Of a stretch of 64,000 bases of DNA, positions 16,987 to 26,567 are shown piece by piece (position 1 is the stretch's first letter; every line of letters begins with the position of its first letter). The position numbers were made by a program, and so were the translations under genes. This DNA comes from Nocardioides luteus. Lineage in GTDB: Bacteria; Actinomycetota; Actinomycetes; Propionibacteriales; Nocardioidaceae. Location of the stretch: contig NZ_BMRK01000008.1 of the NCBI RefSeq assembly GCF_014648595.1, forward strand, positions 62,001-126,000, written 5' to 3'. A model generated the notes under the pieces. That model had not been told where the DNA came from and did not search any database. It was given only the letters and a program-made list of their open reading frames with translations.

Positions 16987-18903
16987 TCATGGGTTGGTCA
17001 CCCGGATCGTCAGGCTGTCACCGAGGTCGATGACGGCACCCGGCATGAGCTGGACGGGTACGCCGGGGCGCAGGTCCTCCGGGCCGAGGCCGGGCTGGAC
17101 CAGGACGGTGCCGTTGGTCGAGCCGAGGTCGGTGACCACGGCGGCACCGTGGTCGACCCCGGCACCCGGACGGATCTCGCAGTGGGTCGAGGAGATCTCC
17201 TGGTGAGGGCTCGGCACGGTGACGAGCATCGGCTGCTCGGTCGGCGTGAACCGGCTCGCCTCGGGCGCACGGCCGACGAGGACGACACGGTCGACCTCGA
17301 CGCGGTCGCCGCTGGAGAACTCCAGACGCGCGACCGGGTAGGCGGTCACCTTCGGGGCCTCGGGCTGGCCGGGGATGCCAGCGAGACCCGCGTTGAGGTC
17401 CTCACCCACACCGACGCGGGTCAGACCGTCGTGGTCGTCCTCGTCGGGGTTGGGCTCTTCCCACACGGGCTCGTCGTGGGTCTCCGGAGCCGGCGGCACC
17501 GGCGGGGCCGGAGGACCGGGCGGAGCCGGGAACGCCGGCGGGGCCGGAGGAGCCGGCGGGATGTCGGTCGGAGCGTCCGTCGGCCCGTCCACGGACGGCG
17601 GACCGTCGATCAGCCCCTCGGCCTGCGCCTCCTCGTAGGGAGGCGGCGGCGCGTCCACCGGCGGCGGCGGAGGCGTCAGCGGCGGCGGGGGCGGGACCGG
17701 CGGCGGCCCGAACTCGGGCGGCCGAGCGGACTCCGGCTCGTCGTGGGCAGGCACCTCGTCGGCCGGGGCGTGAGACTCGTCGGCCTGCGGCTCGTCGTAG
17801 GAGTCCCCCTCGACGGCCTGCAGCACCTCGGTCTCGGCCTCGGAGGAGACCTCCGCGTCGTCGACCGGGTCAGGGGTGACGGCGGAGGAACCGAACGACG
17901 ACGCCACCGCAGCGGCGTGCTCGTCGCTGGCGTAGTCGTCCTCGTAGCCCCGGCTGGTCGACTCGGGGTAGTCCTGGTCACCGGCGTCCTCTTCTGGGGC
18001 CGCCGGCATCTCGAACGCCTCGGTCGGCTCGGTCAGGTCGTCGTGGCGCGGGGCCGGCGCCTCGCCGGACTCCTCGCCGCGGTTGACCGAGATCGGCTCG
18101 TCCGAGTCGGCGTCGGAGTCGGAGCCGAGACCCGGCAGGTCGCCCGAGACCGGGATCGGCGGCACGACCGAGAGCGAGGGCGGAGCCGCGGCCGGCTCGT
18201 CCTCGGCGAGGCCCTGCTCCTCGGCGGCCTCGGCGTAGTCGTCCTCCGGCAGCGGGTCGCTGAGCGGGTCGGCCGGCGCCGGCTCGTCCACGCTGTCGTC
18301 CACGCTGTCGTCCAGGCTGTCGTCCAGGCTGTCGTCCAGGCCGTCGTCGACGTCGGTGTCCTCGGGACCCTCCTCGACGGCCACCGGGGCGCCGACGAAC
18401 CCGGCGCGGCTGGCCGGCGAGTCGTCCAGAGCCGACTCCGGGGCGGGCGGCGGAACCTCCAGGCCCGAGACCCGCAGCAGACCGCCGAGGGCCGTCATCG
18501 GCTCACCGGTGGCGCCCTCCTCACCGAGCGAGACGGACATCCGGGTGACACCCTCGAGAGTGCGCTCGACCCACGTCTTCGACGACGAGCCGTCGACCTC
18601 GACGAGGCCCTCACCGGCCTCGAAGGAGACCACCGAGGGACCGCGCACGACCGTGCGTACGCTGCCTCCGTCAGGCGTCACGTCCCCCGAGATGAGGACG
18701 AAGCCGGGCAACGAGCTCAACCCGGTCGCGACGAGCGCGTCGAGCACCTCGTCGAACCCGGCGCCGTCGTCGACGAGCGCCCACAGGGCGCCCGCGCGGC
18801 TCTTCTCCGAGGGCGGGAGCAGCACCGTCGCGCTCTCACCGATGATGCCGAACCATGTGCCCGGCGTGTAGGACGTGCTTGCGATGGTTCCTTGCTCACT
18901 CAT
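16987..18903 (-). CDS. FHA domain protein with long acidic/proline-rich middle
   Basis: 638-aa protein. About 165 ordered N-terminal residues (TWFGIIGESATVLLPP) are followed by about 350 low-complexity acidic then proline-rich residues. The C-terminal FHA domain has VGRAPEASRF, SSTHCEIRPG and DLGSTNGTVL. The start overlaps the PP2C stop by 4 nt. A five-fold 12-nt repeat at about 18287-18346 encodes DDSLDDSLDDSVDDS. Likely a phosphopeptide-binding partner in the PP2C signalling unit; exact role unknown. Confidence 0.85.
   Translation of the reverse strand: MSEQGTIASTSYTPGTWFGIIGESATVLLPPSEKSRAGALWALVDDGAGFDEVLDALVATGLSSLPGFVLISGDVTPDGGSVRTVVRGPSVVSFEAGEGLVEVDGSSSKTWVERTLEGVTRMSVSLGEEGATGEPMTALGGLLRVSGLEVPPPAPESALDDSPASRAGFVGAPVAVEEGPEDTDVDDGLDDSLDDSLDDSVDDSVDEPAPADPLSDPLPEDDYAEAAEEQGLAEDEPAAAPPSLSVVPPIPVSGDLPGLGSDSDADSDEPISVNRGEESGEAPAPRHDDLTEPTEAFEMPAAPEEDAGDQDYPESTSRGYEDDYASDEHAAAVASSFGSSAVTPDPVDDAEVSSEAETEVLQAVEGDSYDEPQADESHAPADEVPAHDEPESARPPEFGPPPVPPPPPLTPPPPPVDAPPPPYEEAQAEGLIDGPPSVDGPTDAPTDIPPAPPAPPAFPAPPGPPAPPVPPAPETHDEPVWEEPNPDEDDHDGLTRVGVGEDLNAGLAGIPGQPEAPKVTAYPVARLEFSSGDRVEVDRVVLVGRAPEASRFTPTEQPMLVTVPSPHQEISSTHCEIRPGAGVDHGAAVVTDLGSTNGTVLVQPGLGPEDLRPGVPVQLMPGAVIDLGDSLTIRVTNP
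18287..18346 (-). repeat. In-frame 12-nt tandem repeat
   Basis: Five copies of CTGTCGTCCASG in tandem inside the FHA gene, coding for repeated DSLD/DSVD acidic units. Typical replication-slippage repeat in a disordered region. Confidence 0.75.
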
Positions 18904-19727
18904 GGCAGCACTCCTAGCTTCTGCTCCATACTCACCCTTTGTTGCTCCGAGTCATACGGGTTCTCCTCGGTCAATCCCATCACATCGACCACGATCGCGG
19001 TGGCGTTGTCCCGGCCACCTGCCTCGACCGCGGCGGCGACGAGCTTCTCGGCCGTGTCGCGGGCATCGGTGTCCTTGGCGGAGAGGATGTCCGCGATCTC
19101 GGGATCCGAGATCATTCCGCTGACACCGTCCGAGCAGAGCATCAGCCGAGCGCCCACGGGGAGCGTCACCTGGAAGATGTCGGGGACGGCCGGCGCCATG
19201 CCGCCGAGCGCCCGGGTGACGACGTTGCGCTCGGGGTGGTTCTCGGCCTGCTCACGGGTGATCTGACCGGCGTCGACCAGCTCCTGGACCAGGCTGTGGT
19301 CGCGGCTGAGCTGGCTCAACGTACCGTCGAAGTATCGGTAGATGCGCGAGTCGCCGACGTTGAGCAGGATCCACAGCGGGCTGCTCCCGCCGTCTGCGAC
19401 CAGCGCGGCCGCGCAGGTGGTGCCGGACTGGTAGTCGGAGGCCCCGCGCGAGCGCTGCTCGAGCGCGAAGGCCACGATCCGGTCCTGGGCGGCCTGGAGG
19501 GCCTCGACCATCGCCTGGCTGCCGGACTCGGAGGCGTAGTGGGTGCCGCCGAGCTTGGCGAACTCCTGGATCACCATCTCGCTGGCGATGTCCCCACCGT
19601 CGTGGCCGCCCATACCGTCGGCGACGACGAACACCGGTGGCTCGGCCACGTGGGAGTCCTCGTTGACCTTCCGCACCTGGCCGACGTCTGTCGCCGCCCC
19701 GTGCGCGATCACTACTTTCCTGGACAT
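18900..19727 (-). CDS. PP2C-type Ser/Thr protein phosphatase
   Basis: 275-aa soluble metal-dependent phosphatase with the complete PP2C motif set: RKVNEDS, VADGMGGHDGG (about 36-46), SGTTCAAALV, NVGDSRIYR, CSDGVSG and GGRDNATAIV. It reverses Ser/Thr kinase phosphorylation; FHA proteins encoded immediately downstream are the probable partners. It is the first gene of the operon. No Ser/Thr kinase gene is in this window. Confidence 0.93.
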   Translation of the reverse strand: MSRKVVIAHGAATDVGQVRKVNEDSHVAEPPVFVVADGMGGHDGGDIASEMVIQEFAKLGGTHYASESGSQAMVEALQAAQDRIVAFALEQRSRGASDYQSGTTCAAALVADGGSSPLWILLNVGDSRIYRYFDGTLSQLSRDHSLVQELVDAGQITREQAENHPERNVVTRALGGMAPAVPDIFQVTLPVGARLMLCSDGVSGMISDPEIADILSAKDTDARDTAEKLVAAAVEAGGRDNATAIVVDVMGLTEENPYDSEQQRVSMEQKLGVLP

Positions 19728-19750
19728 CTCGCCCCCTAGGCCTGACGGGA

Positions 19751-19756
19751 TAGCGT
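19751..19756 (+). promoter_or_regulatory. -10 box of helicase-partner gene
   Basis: TAGCGT 7 nt before the ATG at 19764, no ribosome site; leaderless pattern. This supports 19764 over the in-frame GTG/ATG at 19755/19758. Confidence 0.5.
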
Positions 19757-19763
19757 GATGCCG

Positions 19764-22004
19764 ATGGACACAGGCTTCCGCTCACTCGCAGACCAGTTGC
19801 GCTCTTGGCCTACTGAGCGCATCTCACGCCTGCTTCTTGCTCGTCCTGATCTCGCCACGCCGTCCCCTCATGACTCCGGCCAACTCGCCGCCCGAGCAGC
19901 CACTCGCACATCTTTGCACTCCGCGCTGGATGACCTTAGCCATCTCGAGCTGATTGTGCTCGATGCCGTTGTCCTCGCGAATCAAACCACCAAAGTTCAC
20001 TTATCTTCCATGCTGAATGCCGAAGAGGACGCTGCGACACGGGCACTTTCTCATCTGGAGGACACGTGTCTGGTGTGGCACTCCCTCGACGGCCTCCGCG
20101 CAGTGACGGGCGTCTCGGCACTGCTGCGCGGCTCACCGGGCACGTCAGGGCTGCAGCCGTTCGGCTCTGACCAGCAAGAAGAAGTCGTACGCCGCCTGGC
20201 GGCCGTCTCCGCCGAGGCTCGCGCGATGCTCGAGGCCGTCGACGCCGGCGGCGGGCAGGCCTCTTCCTCCCGCGCGCGCACGCGTGTGTCGGTGGACGAG
20301 GCGGCCGGGCCGGCCGAGGAGCTGATCGCCCGGGGTCTGCTGGTCCCTTCGGGCGAGGGGATGCTGACGCTTCCCGGTGAGGTCGGTCTGGCGCTGCGCG
20401 GCGGGTGGACGACCGTCGACCGTGCCGACGTGCCGCCGACGCTGCCGACCTCCTCGCGAGCCGCGACGTCGGTCGACCGGGCCGCTGCCGGTGCTGCGTT
20501 CGAGCTCGTCCGCAACCTCGAGCTGCTCCTCGACGCCTGGGGCGTCGCGCCGCCTCGCTCGCTGCGTGGCGGGACCGGTCTGACGGTGCGTGACCTGAAG
20601 GCGACCGCCGAGCGGCTCCACGTCTCCGAGCCCACCGCGGCCCTGCTGATCGAGGTCGCCTGGTCGTCGGGACTGCTCGCGCTCGGCACCGACGAGGAGG
20701 GTGACCCGTCGTGGATGCCGACCGACCTCTTCGACCGCTGGCTCCAGCAGCCGCTCGCCGCCCGGTGGGCCCACGTGGCCGGGGCCTGGCTGGGTTCACC
20801 ACGGCTGCCCGGGCTCGTCGGCCAGCGCGACCCTGCCGGGAAGACCTGGAACGCGCTGGCGCCCGATCTGGCCGGCGCGTCAGCCGCCGACACCCGCCGG
20901 GTCACGCTGCGCCTCCTCGCCGACCTTCCCGATGGCGAGGTGCTCGCCGCCGGCACCGGACCGGCCGCGGTCGTGGCCCGGCTCGCCTGGGAGCGGCCAC
21001 GTCGCCTGCGCACCCGCACCGAGTCGCGCGAGGCGATGGTCGACTGGACGCTCACCGAGGCCGAGACGCTCGGCCTGGGCGCGTTCGGTGGGCTGGCTGC
21101 CCACGGTCGGCTGCTGGTGGCCGGCGAGGACCCCGTCCCAGCACTGGATGCGCTGCTGCCGGAGCCCGTCGACCATGTGCTGCTCCAGGGTGACCTGACC
21201 GCGGTCGCGCCGGGACCGCTCGAGCCAGTGCTGGCCCGCACACTGGCCGTGGTGGGTGCCGTCGAGTCCCACGGCGGCGCCACGGTCTACCGGTTCACCA
21301 AGGAGTCGGTGCGCCGGGCGATGGACCGCGGCTGGACCGCCACCGAGATCCACGCGTTCCTTGCCGCCGCCTCCCGCACGCCCGTCCCGCAGGCGCTGAC
21401 CTATCTGGTCGACGACACCGCGCGCACGTTCGGGACGGTGCGGGTCGGGCTCGCCGCGGCGTACCTGCGCAGCGACGACGAGGCGTCTCTCGCCGAGCTG
21501 GTCGCCCACCCCGCGGCGGAGTCGCTCGGGCTGCGCCGACTGGCACCGACGGTCGTCATCAGCACGGTCGCGCTCGACGCGCTCCTCCCCCGCCTGCGCG
21601 AGCTCGGCATGGCCCCCGTCGTCGAGGCGCCGGACGGGTCGGTCCACGTGGCCCGACCCGATGCCAAGCGCGCCAAGGACCGCAACGCCCAGCGGCCGGC
21701 CGGCGCCGAGGAGGCCCATGCCGCCGCCCGCGCGGCCGCCGTCGCGGCCCGGGTCAAGGCGGGCGACGAGACGGCGTCGTCGCGGCCCGCGCCGCCCGAG
21801 CCGGCCTCGACGATGGCGATCCTGCACGAGGCCATCGACGCTCGCGAGCAGGTGGTGATCTCCTACGTCGACGGCCGCGGGGTCGCCGGCGAGGCGCGCG
21901 TCGAGCCCGTCGGTCTCGACGGCGGATCGCTGGCGGCCCGGGTCGAGGGCGACGTACGCGCCTTCGCCCTCTCCCGGATCAGGGGCGTCCGCCCCGCAGA
22001 GTGA
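19764..22004 (+). CDS. Helicase-associated (XPB/Ssl2-like DNA-binding) domain protein
   Basis: 746-aa protein of the actinobacterial family that accompanies the XPB helicase (helicase conserved C-terminal / XPB-Ssl2-like domain). Residues about 10-110 (GFRSLADQLRSWPTERISRLLLARPDL) and the C-terminal WYL-like end (AIDAREQVVISYVDGRGVAGEARVEP) are characteristic. Probably a DNA-binding partner in repair. The first about 330 nt are clearly less GC-rich and use rarer codons than the rest. XPB lies 2.6 kb away, separated by an aldehyde dehydrogenase-AraC pair. Confidence 0.85.
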   Translation: MDTGFRSLADQLRSWPTERISRLLLARPDLATPSPHDSGQLAARAATRTSLHSALDDLSHLELIVLDAVVLANQTTKVHLSSMLNAEEDAATRALSHLEDTCLVWHSLDGLRAVTGVSALLRGSPGTSGLQPFGSDQQEEVVRRLAAVSAEARAMLEAVDAGGGQASSSRARTRVSVDEAAGPAEELIARGLLVPSGEGMLTLPGEVGLALRGGWTTVDRADVPPTLPTSSRAATSVDRAAAGAAFELVRNLELLLDAWGVAPPRSLRGGTGLTVRDLKATAERLHVSEPTAALLIEVAWSSGLLALGTDEEGDPSWMPTDLFDRWLQQPLAARWAHVAGAWLGSPRLPGLVGQRDPAGKTWNALAPDLAGASAADTRRVTLRLLADLPDGEVLAAGTGPAAVVARLAWERPRRLRTRTESREAMVDWTLTEAETLGLGAFGGLAAHGRLLVAGEDPVPALDALLPEPVDHVLLQGDLTAVAPGPLEPVLARTLAVVGAVESHGGATVYRFTKESVRRAMDRGWTATEIHAFLAAASRTPVPQALTYLVDDTARTFGTVRVGLAAAYLRSDDEASLAELVAHPAAESLGLRRLAPTVVISTVALDALLPRLRELGMAPVVEAPDGSVHVARPDAKRAKDRNAQRPAGAEEAHAAARAAAVAARVKAGDETASSRPAPPEPASTMAILHEAIDAREQVVISYVDGRGVAGEARVEPVGLDGGSLAARVEGDVRAFALSRIRGVRPAE

Positions 22005-22007
22005 GCC

Positions 22008-23462
22008 TCAGAACGGGTACGCCTGGATCTGCGACTGCACCGTCACCCACTGGGTCTCGGTGAAGGCCTCGACGTTGGCCTCGTGGCCGCCGAACCTGGC
22101 TCCCGTGCCGGACGCCCCGATGCCTCCGAACGGCGCCTGGGCCTCGTCGCCGACGGTCTGGTCGTTGACGTGCACGATGCCGCTCGGGATGCGGTCGGCC
22201 AGCTCGTAGCCCGCGAACGGGTCAGCGGTGAGGATGCCGACCGAGAGGCCGTAGTCACTGCGCCGGACCAGGTCGACCGCCTCGTCGACGGTCTCGAACC
22301 GGGTCACCGGCGCGACCGGCCCGAAGATCTCCTCGGCGAACGCGGGATGGTCCGGGGTCACCCCCGAGAGCACGGTCGGCCGGTAGAAGAGGCCCTGGTA
22401 GGTCCCGCCCGTCTCCAGCCGTGCGCCGGCCTCCACCGACGCCGTGACCAGCGCGTGCACCTTGTCGCGCTGGCCGGCGTCGATGACCGGGCCGAGAGGC
22501 GCGCCGGTCGTGGGATCGCCCACGGGGATGGCGGCGGCCTTCGCGGCCAGGGTCGCGACGTACTCGTCGTAGACCTCGGCGTGAACCAGGTGACGACCGG
22601 TGGTCATGCAGATCTGGCCCTGGTGGAGGAAGGAGCCCCAGGCGCCGGCTGAGGCCGCCGCGGCGACGTCGACGCCCGGCATGACGATCATGGCGTTGTT
22701 GCCGCCGAGCTCGAGGTGGGCGCGCTTGAGCAGTCGGCCGGCGCGCTCGCCGATGATCCGTCCTGCCTCGGTCGAGCCGGTGAAGGAGATGACCGGTACG
22801 TCCGGGTGCTCGACGAGCGCAGAGCCAGCCTCGACCCGGCCCGGGACGACCGCCAGGAGCCCCGCCGGGAGACCGGCCTCCTCCATGAGCGCGGCGAGGA
22901 AGAGCCCACCGCCCACGCTCGTGCGGGGATCGGGCTTGAGCACCACCGCGTTGCCGAGCGCGAGCGCCGGGAAGACGGAGCGGGCGGCCAGGATCGCCGG
23001 GAAGTTGAACGGCGAGATCACGCCGACCACACCCACCGGACGGTGGCGGGCCAGGCTCAGCCGCGGCTGGGAGGTCTGGAGCAGCTGACCGTAGGGCACC
23101 AGAGCGGTGGCGGCAGCGTGGTGGAGCTCGTCGGCGACCAGCCCAGCCTCGAACGCGGCCTTGCCCTGGCCGGACCCGGCCTCACGGACGAGCCAGTCGA
23201 CGAGCACGTCCTGGTGCTCGGTGAGGACCGCGGCCGCCCGGCGCATCACCTCGGCACGCGCCGCGGCCGGACGCGCTGCCCACTCGCGCTGCGCCTCGGC
23301 GGCGAGGCTCACCGCCCGGTCGACGTCGGCGGCGCCGCCGGAGGCCAGCGAGGCGATCGCGTCGCCCCTCGCCGGCGCGGAGACCTCGAGCTCGTCGCTC
23401 AGCGGCACCCAACCGCCGACGTATGCCCTCCCGGTCCACTGGTCCTGGTCGAAGAAACCCAT
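22008..23462 (-). CDS. Aldehyde dehydrogenase (benzaldehyde/vanillin dehydrogenase type)
   Basis: 484-aa NAD(P)-dependent dehydrogenase oxidising aldehydes, probably aromatic, to acids. Visible are the SPFNFP nucleotide-binding entry, the FTGSTEAG glycine motif, the general base in LELGGNNA and the nucleophile in HQGQICMTT. It opens with GFFDQDQWTGRAYVGGW, as in benzaldehyde dehydrogenases. The ATG at 23460-23462 has AGAGGG upstream. It is divergent from an AraC regulator that probably controls it. Confidence 0.9.
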   Translation of the reverse strand: MGFFDQDQWTGRAYVGGWVPLSDELEVSAPARGDAIASLASGGAADVDRAVSLAAEAQREWAARPAAARAEVMRRAAAVLTEHQDVLVDWLVREAGSGQGKAAFEAGLVADELHHAAATALVPYGQLLQTSQPRLSLARHRPVGVVGVISPFNFPAILAARSVFPALALGNAVVLKPDPRTSVGGGLFLAALMEEAGLPAGLLAVVPGRVEAGSALVEHPDVPVISFTGSTEAGRIIGERAGRLLKRAHLELGGNNAMIVMPGVDVAAAASAGAWGSFLHQGQICMTTGRHLVHAEVYDEYVATLAAKAAAIPVGDPTTGAPLGPVIDAGQRDKVHALVTASVEAGARLETGGTYQGLFYRPTVLSGVTPDHPAFAEEIFGPVAPVTRFETVDEAVDLVRRSDYGLSVGILTADPFAGYELADRIPSGIVHVNDQTVGDEAQAPFGGIGASGTGARFGGHEANVEAFTETQWVTVQSQIQAYPF

Positions 23463-23586
23463 CACAATCCCTCTCTGGGTCCGAGGGGCAACCGCGGCCG
23501 GTCCGGGTCGCCCACGCCGAGGCTACGGTGATCGGCGACGTCGGAACCGACGATTCGTGCACGGTGCCGGACGGGAGGAGGACGAG

Positions 23587-24525
23587 ATGAGCGCAGTCGT
23601 CGAGGTCGACAGCGCCGACGCCTGGGAGGCCGTGGTGAGCAGCTGTTTCGTCCCGCTGGCCTGCAACGACATCGAGCCCGGGTTCACCGGCCGGATGGAG
23701 CACACCCGCCTCGACGAGGGCATCTCGGTCGCGCTCGCGACCTCCTCGGGGCACAGCTCGACCCGCACCGCCCGGCTCGCTCGCGGCGCGGCTCGCGACG
23801 ACCTGCACCTCTCGCTGCAGCGTTCCAGCACCGGCACGGTCTCCTCGGGTTCCCGCACCGTCGCCGTTCGCCCCGGCTCGGTCTCGGTCTATCGGGTCGA
23901 TGCCCCTTACCTCGTCGACTACTCCGCACCACACCAGCAGCAGATGCTCGTGCAGGTCTCCCGCTCGTCGATGCGGCTGCCGAGCCGGATGCTCGACGCG
24001 GCGGCAGACCGGGTCGCGCTCCCTCGGATGCAGGACTCGCCGGCGGCCCGCGTCCTCTTCTCCTACGCCACCGCTCGTCCCGACGCCGAGGGCCCTGCCG
24101 AGATGGCCACGGTGGTGCGCGACCTGGCCGCGGTGATGATCCACTCCGCTTTCACCAGCGCCCCCGTCACCCCGCACACCACCGCCGGCCTGCGCCACAC
24201 CGTGCGTCTGCACCTGCGCGACCAGGCTCGGGACCGTGAGCTGACCATGGACGATGTCGCCGGCCGCCACGGGGTCTCACGACGGCGGCTCTACCAGGCG
24301 TTCGAGAACTCTGGGGCCTCCCCCGCCGCCTACCTCCGCTCGGTACGCCTCGGGCTCGCCGTCGAGATGCTCTCCGCCGAACGTCCGCCGCCGGGCGGGA
24401 TCACCGCCATCGCGTACGCCTGTGGCTTCAACGATCCGCTCACCTTCAGCCGGGCGTTCCGGCGGGCCCACGGCGTCACGCCGCGAGAGTGGCGGGCGGG
24501 CGAGCGGCCGCACCCCGGGTCGTAA
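23587..24525 (+). CDS. AraC family transcriptional regulator
   Basis: 312-aa regulator. The N-terminal about 190 residues form an AraC-binding-like ligand domain (HLSLQRSSTGTVSS, YLVDYSAPHQQQML). The C-terminal about 100 residues carry two helix-turn-helices (MDDVAGRHGVSRRRLYQAFENSG and AIAYACGFNDPLTFSRAFRRAHG). The ATG has GGAGGAGGA upstream. Its divergent position next to the aldehyde dehydrogenase suggests control of aromatic aldehyde oxidation. Confidence 0.9.
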   Translation: MSAVVEVDSADAWEAVVSSCFVPLACNDIEPGFTGRMEHTRLDEGISVALATSSGHSSTRTARLARGAARDDLHLSLQRSSTGTVSSGSRTVAVRPGSVSVYRVDAPYLVDYSAPHQQQMLVQVSRSSMRLPSRMLDAAADRVALPRMQDSPAARVLFSYATARPDAEGPAEMATVVRDLAAVMIHSAFTSAPVTPHTTAGLRHTVRLHLRDQARDRELTMDDVAGRHGVSRRRLYQAFENSGASPAAYLRSVRLGLAVEMLSAERPPPGGITAIAYACGFNDPLTFSRAFRRAHGVTPREWRAGERPHPGS

Positions 24526-24552
24526 TGAGTCGCTCGCTCACAGGTCGGCCCG

Positions 24553-24558
24553 TAGGCT
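24553..24558 (+). promoter_or_regulatory. -10 box of XPB gene
   Basis: TAGGCT exactly 6 nt before the GTG at 24565, with no ribosome site between; leaderless pattern. Confidence 0.5.
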
Positions 24559-24564
24559 GTTCCG

Positions 24565-26213
24565 GTGAACGACGGCCCCCTCATCGTCCAGTCGGACAAG
24601 ACGCTGCTGCTCGAGGTCGACCACGCCCGGGCAAGTGAGTGCCGCAAGGCGATCGCGCCTTTCGCCGAGCTGGAGCGGTCCCCCGAGCACATCCACACCT
24701 ACCGGCTCACGCCGCTGGGTCTGTGGAACGCGCGCGCCGCCGGGCACGACGCCGAGCAGGTGGTGACACGCTGCTGGAGTTCTCCCGCTATCCGGTTCCG
24801 CACTCCCTTCTGGTCGATGTCGCCGAGACGATGGCCCGCTACGGCCGGCTGCGGCTCGAGAAGAACCCGGCCAACGGTCTGGTGCTGGTCTCCTCCGACC
24901 GGGCCGTGTTGGAGGAGGTGCTGCGGGCCAAGAAGATCTCCGGGATGCTCGGAGCCCGGGTCGACCAGGACACCGTCGTCGTCCACCCCTCCGAGCGAGG
25001 CAACCTCAAGCAGGCCCTTCTCAAGCTCGGCTGGCCGGCCGAGGACTACGCGGGCTACGTCGACGGCGAGGCCCACCCGATCTCGCTGGACACCTCCGAC
25101 TGGTCGCTGCGTCCCTACCAGTCGGAGGCCGCCGAGTCGTTCTGGCACGGCGGCTCGGGCGTGGTGGTGCTCCCGTGCGGGGCCGGCAAGACGCTGGTCG
25201 GCGCGGCGGCCATGGCGCACGCGCAGGCGACCACGCTCATCCTGGTCACCAACACCGTCTCCGCGCGCCAATGGAAGGACGAGCTCGTCCGCCGCACCTC
25301 ACTGACCCCGGACGAGATCGGCGAGTATTCGGGCTCGGTCAAGGAGATCCGGCCGGTCACGATCGCGACCTACCAGGTGCTGACGATGCGCCGGAAGGGC
25401 GCCTATCCGCACCTGGAGCTGCTCGACGCACGTGACTGGGGGCTGGTCGTCTATGACGAGGTCCACCTCCTCCCGGCGCCGATCTTCCGGATGACCGCCG
25501 ACCTGCAGGCCCGCCGCCGGCTCGGCCTGACCGCCACGCTGGTGCGCGAGGACGGCCGCGAGGGTGATGTCTTCTCGCTGATCGGCCCCAAGCGCTACGA
25601 CGCCCCGTGGAAGGACATCGAGGCGCAGGGCTGGATCGCTCCGGCGGACTGCGTCGAGGTGCGGGTGACGCTGCCGACCGACGAGCGGCTGGTCTACGCG
25701 ACCGCCGAGCCCGACGAGCGCTATCGGATCGCCTCGTGCACGCACCACAAGATCGACGTGGTCAAGGAGGTCGTCGCCTCCCACGCCGGCAAGCCGACCC
25801 TGGTGATCGGGCAGTATCTCGAGCAGCTGGACGAGATCGCCGCGTCGCTGGACGCGCCGGTGATCGAGGGCAAGACGCCGGTCAAGGAGCGCCAGCGGCT
25901 CTTCGACGCGTTCCGGTCCGGCGAGATCGACCTGCTGGTCGTCTCCAAGGTCGCCAACTTCTCCATCGACCTGCCCTCGGCCGAGGTCGCGATCCAGGTC
26001 TCCGGGGCCTACGGCTCCCGCCAGGAGGAGGCCCAGCGGCTCGGCCGGCTGCTGCGGCCGGGCGACGGCAACAAGACCGCCCACTTCTACACGATCGTCT
26101 CCCGCGACACCATCGACGCCGACTTCGCGCAGAACCGCCAGCGTTTCCTGGCCGAGCAGGGTTATGCGTACCGGATCGTCGACGCGGAGTCGCTCGACGA
26201 CCTCGCCTCCTGA
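24565..26213 (+). pseudogene. DNA repair helicase XPB, frame broken by an apparent 1-nt deletion
   Basis: SF2 helicase of the bacterial XPB family. The N-terminal part starts at GTG 24565 (NDGPLIVQSDKTLLLEVDH through WNARAAGHDAEQVV). After about 24764 the homologous sequence continues only in another frame (DTLLEFSRYPVPHSLLVDVAE). Adding one base in GTGGT|GACACG would restore one 549-residue protein. Downstream motifs are intact: CGAGKT Walker A, DEVH box, GLTATLVRE and EAQRLGRLLRPG. Without the repair, translation stops early or restarts near 24639. A sequencing error is the main alternative. Confidence 0.85.
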
Positions 26214-26220
26214 CCTCACC

Positions 26221-26478
26221 TCAGCCCAGCTCCACGACGCGCAGCTGATGGGGCGGCGGGCAGCTCTGCACCCACTGGTCGCAGCACTCGCGGCACAGCA
26301 GGTAGGTGTGGGTGCAGCGGTCGTCGGGGCAGAGCACGGTCACCGCGTAGGTCGCCACCTCACCGCAGGGTTCAGCGTCGCCGTCGAGGTTGCCGCAGGC
26401 GCACTCACAGCTGGGCCGCTCGCCGATCTCCTCCTCGAGCCGTTCGATCTCCTCGTCGATGGTGGGGCTGATGGTCAT
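26221..26478 (-). CDS. Small cysteine-rich protein
   Basis: 85-aa protein with ten cysteines in pairs (CECACG, CPDDRCTHTYLLCRECCDQW), suggesting one or two zinc sites. The acidic N-terminus ISPTIDEEIERLEEEIGE is probably a helix. The ATG at 26476-26478 has GGAGGAG 5 nt upstream, which sets the start. Family not recognised. It is convergent with XPB. Confidence 0.7.
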   Translation of the reverse strand: MTISPTIDEEIERLEEEIGERPSCECACGNLDGDAEPCGEVATYAVTVLCPDDRCTHTYLLCRECCDQWVQSCPPPHQLRVVELG

Positions 26479-26567
26479 GACATCTCCTCCGTCTGGATCG
26501 GATGTCGTCCTCACCACCACTCAAGCAGAGACCACCGACAGTTCGGGCTCGGCGCCGGTGGCGGGCC

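Noticed and set aside
15663-17033. Long plus-strand frame opposite the RDD-FHA gene
   Set aside because: Arg/Gly-rich antisense translation of a Pro/Ala-rich linker, no ribosome site, no domains.
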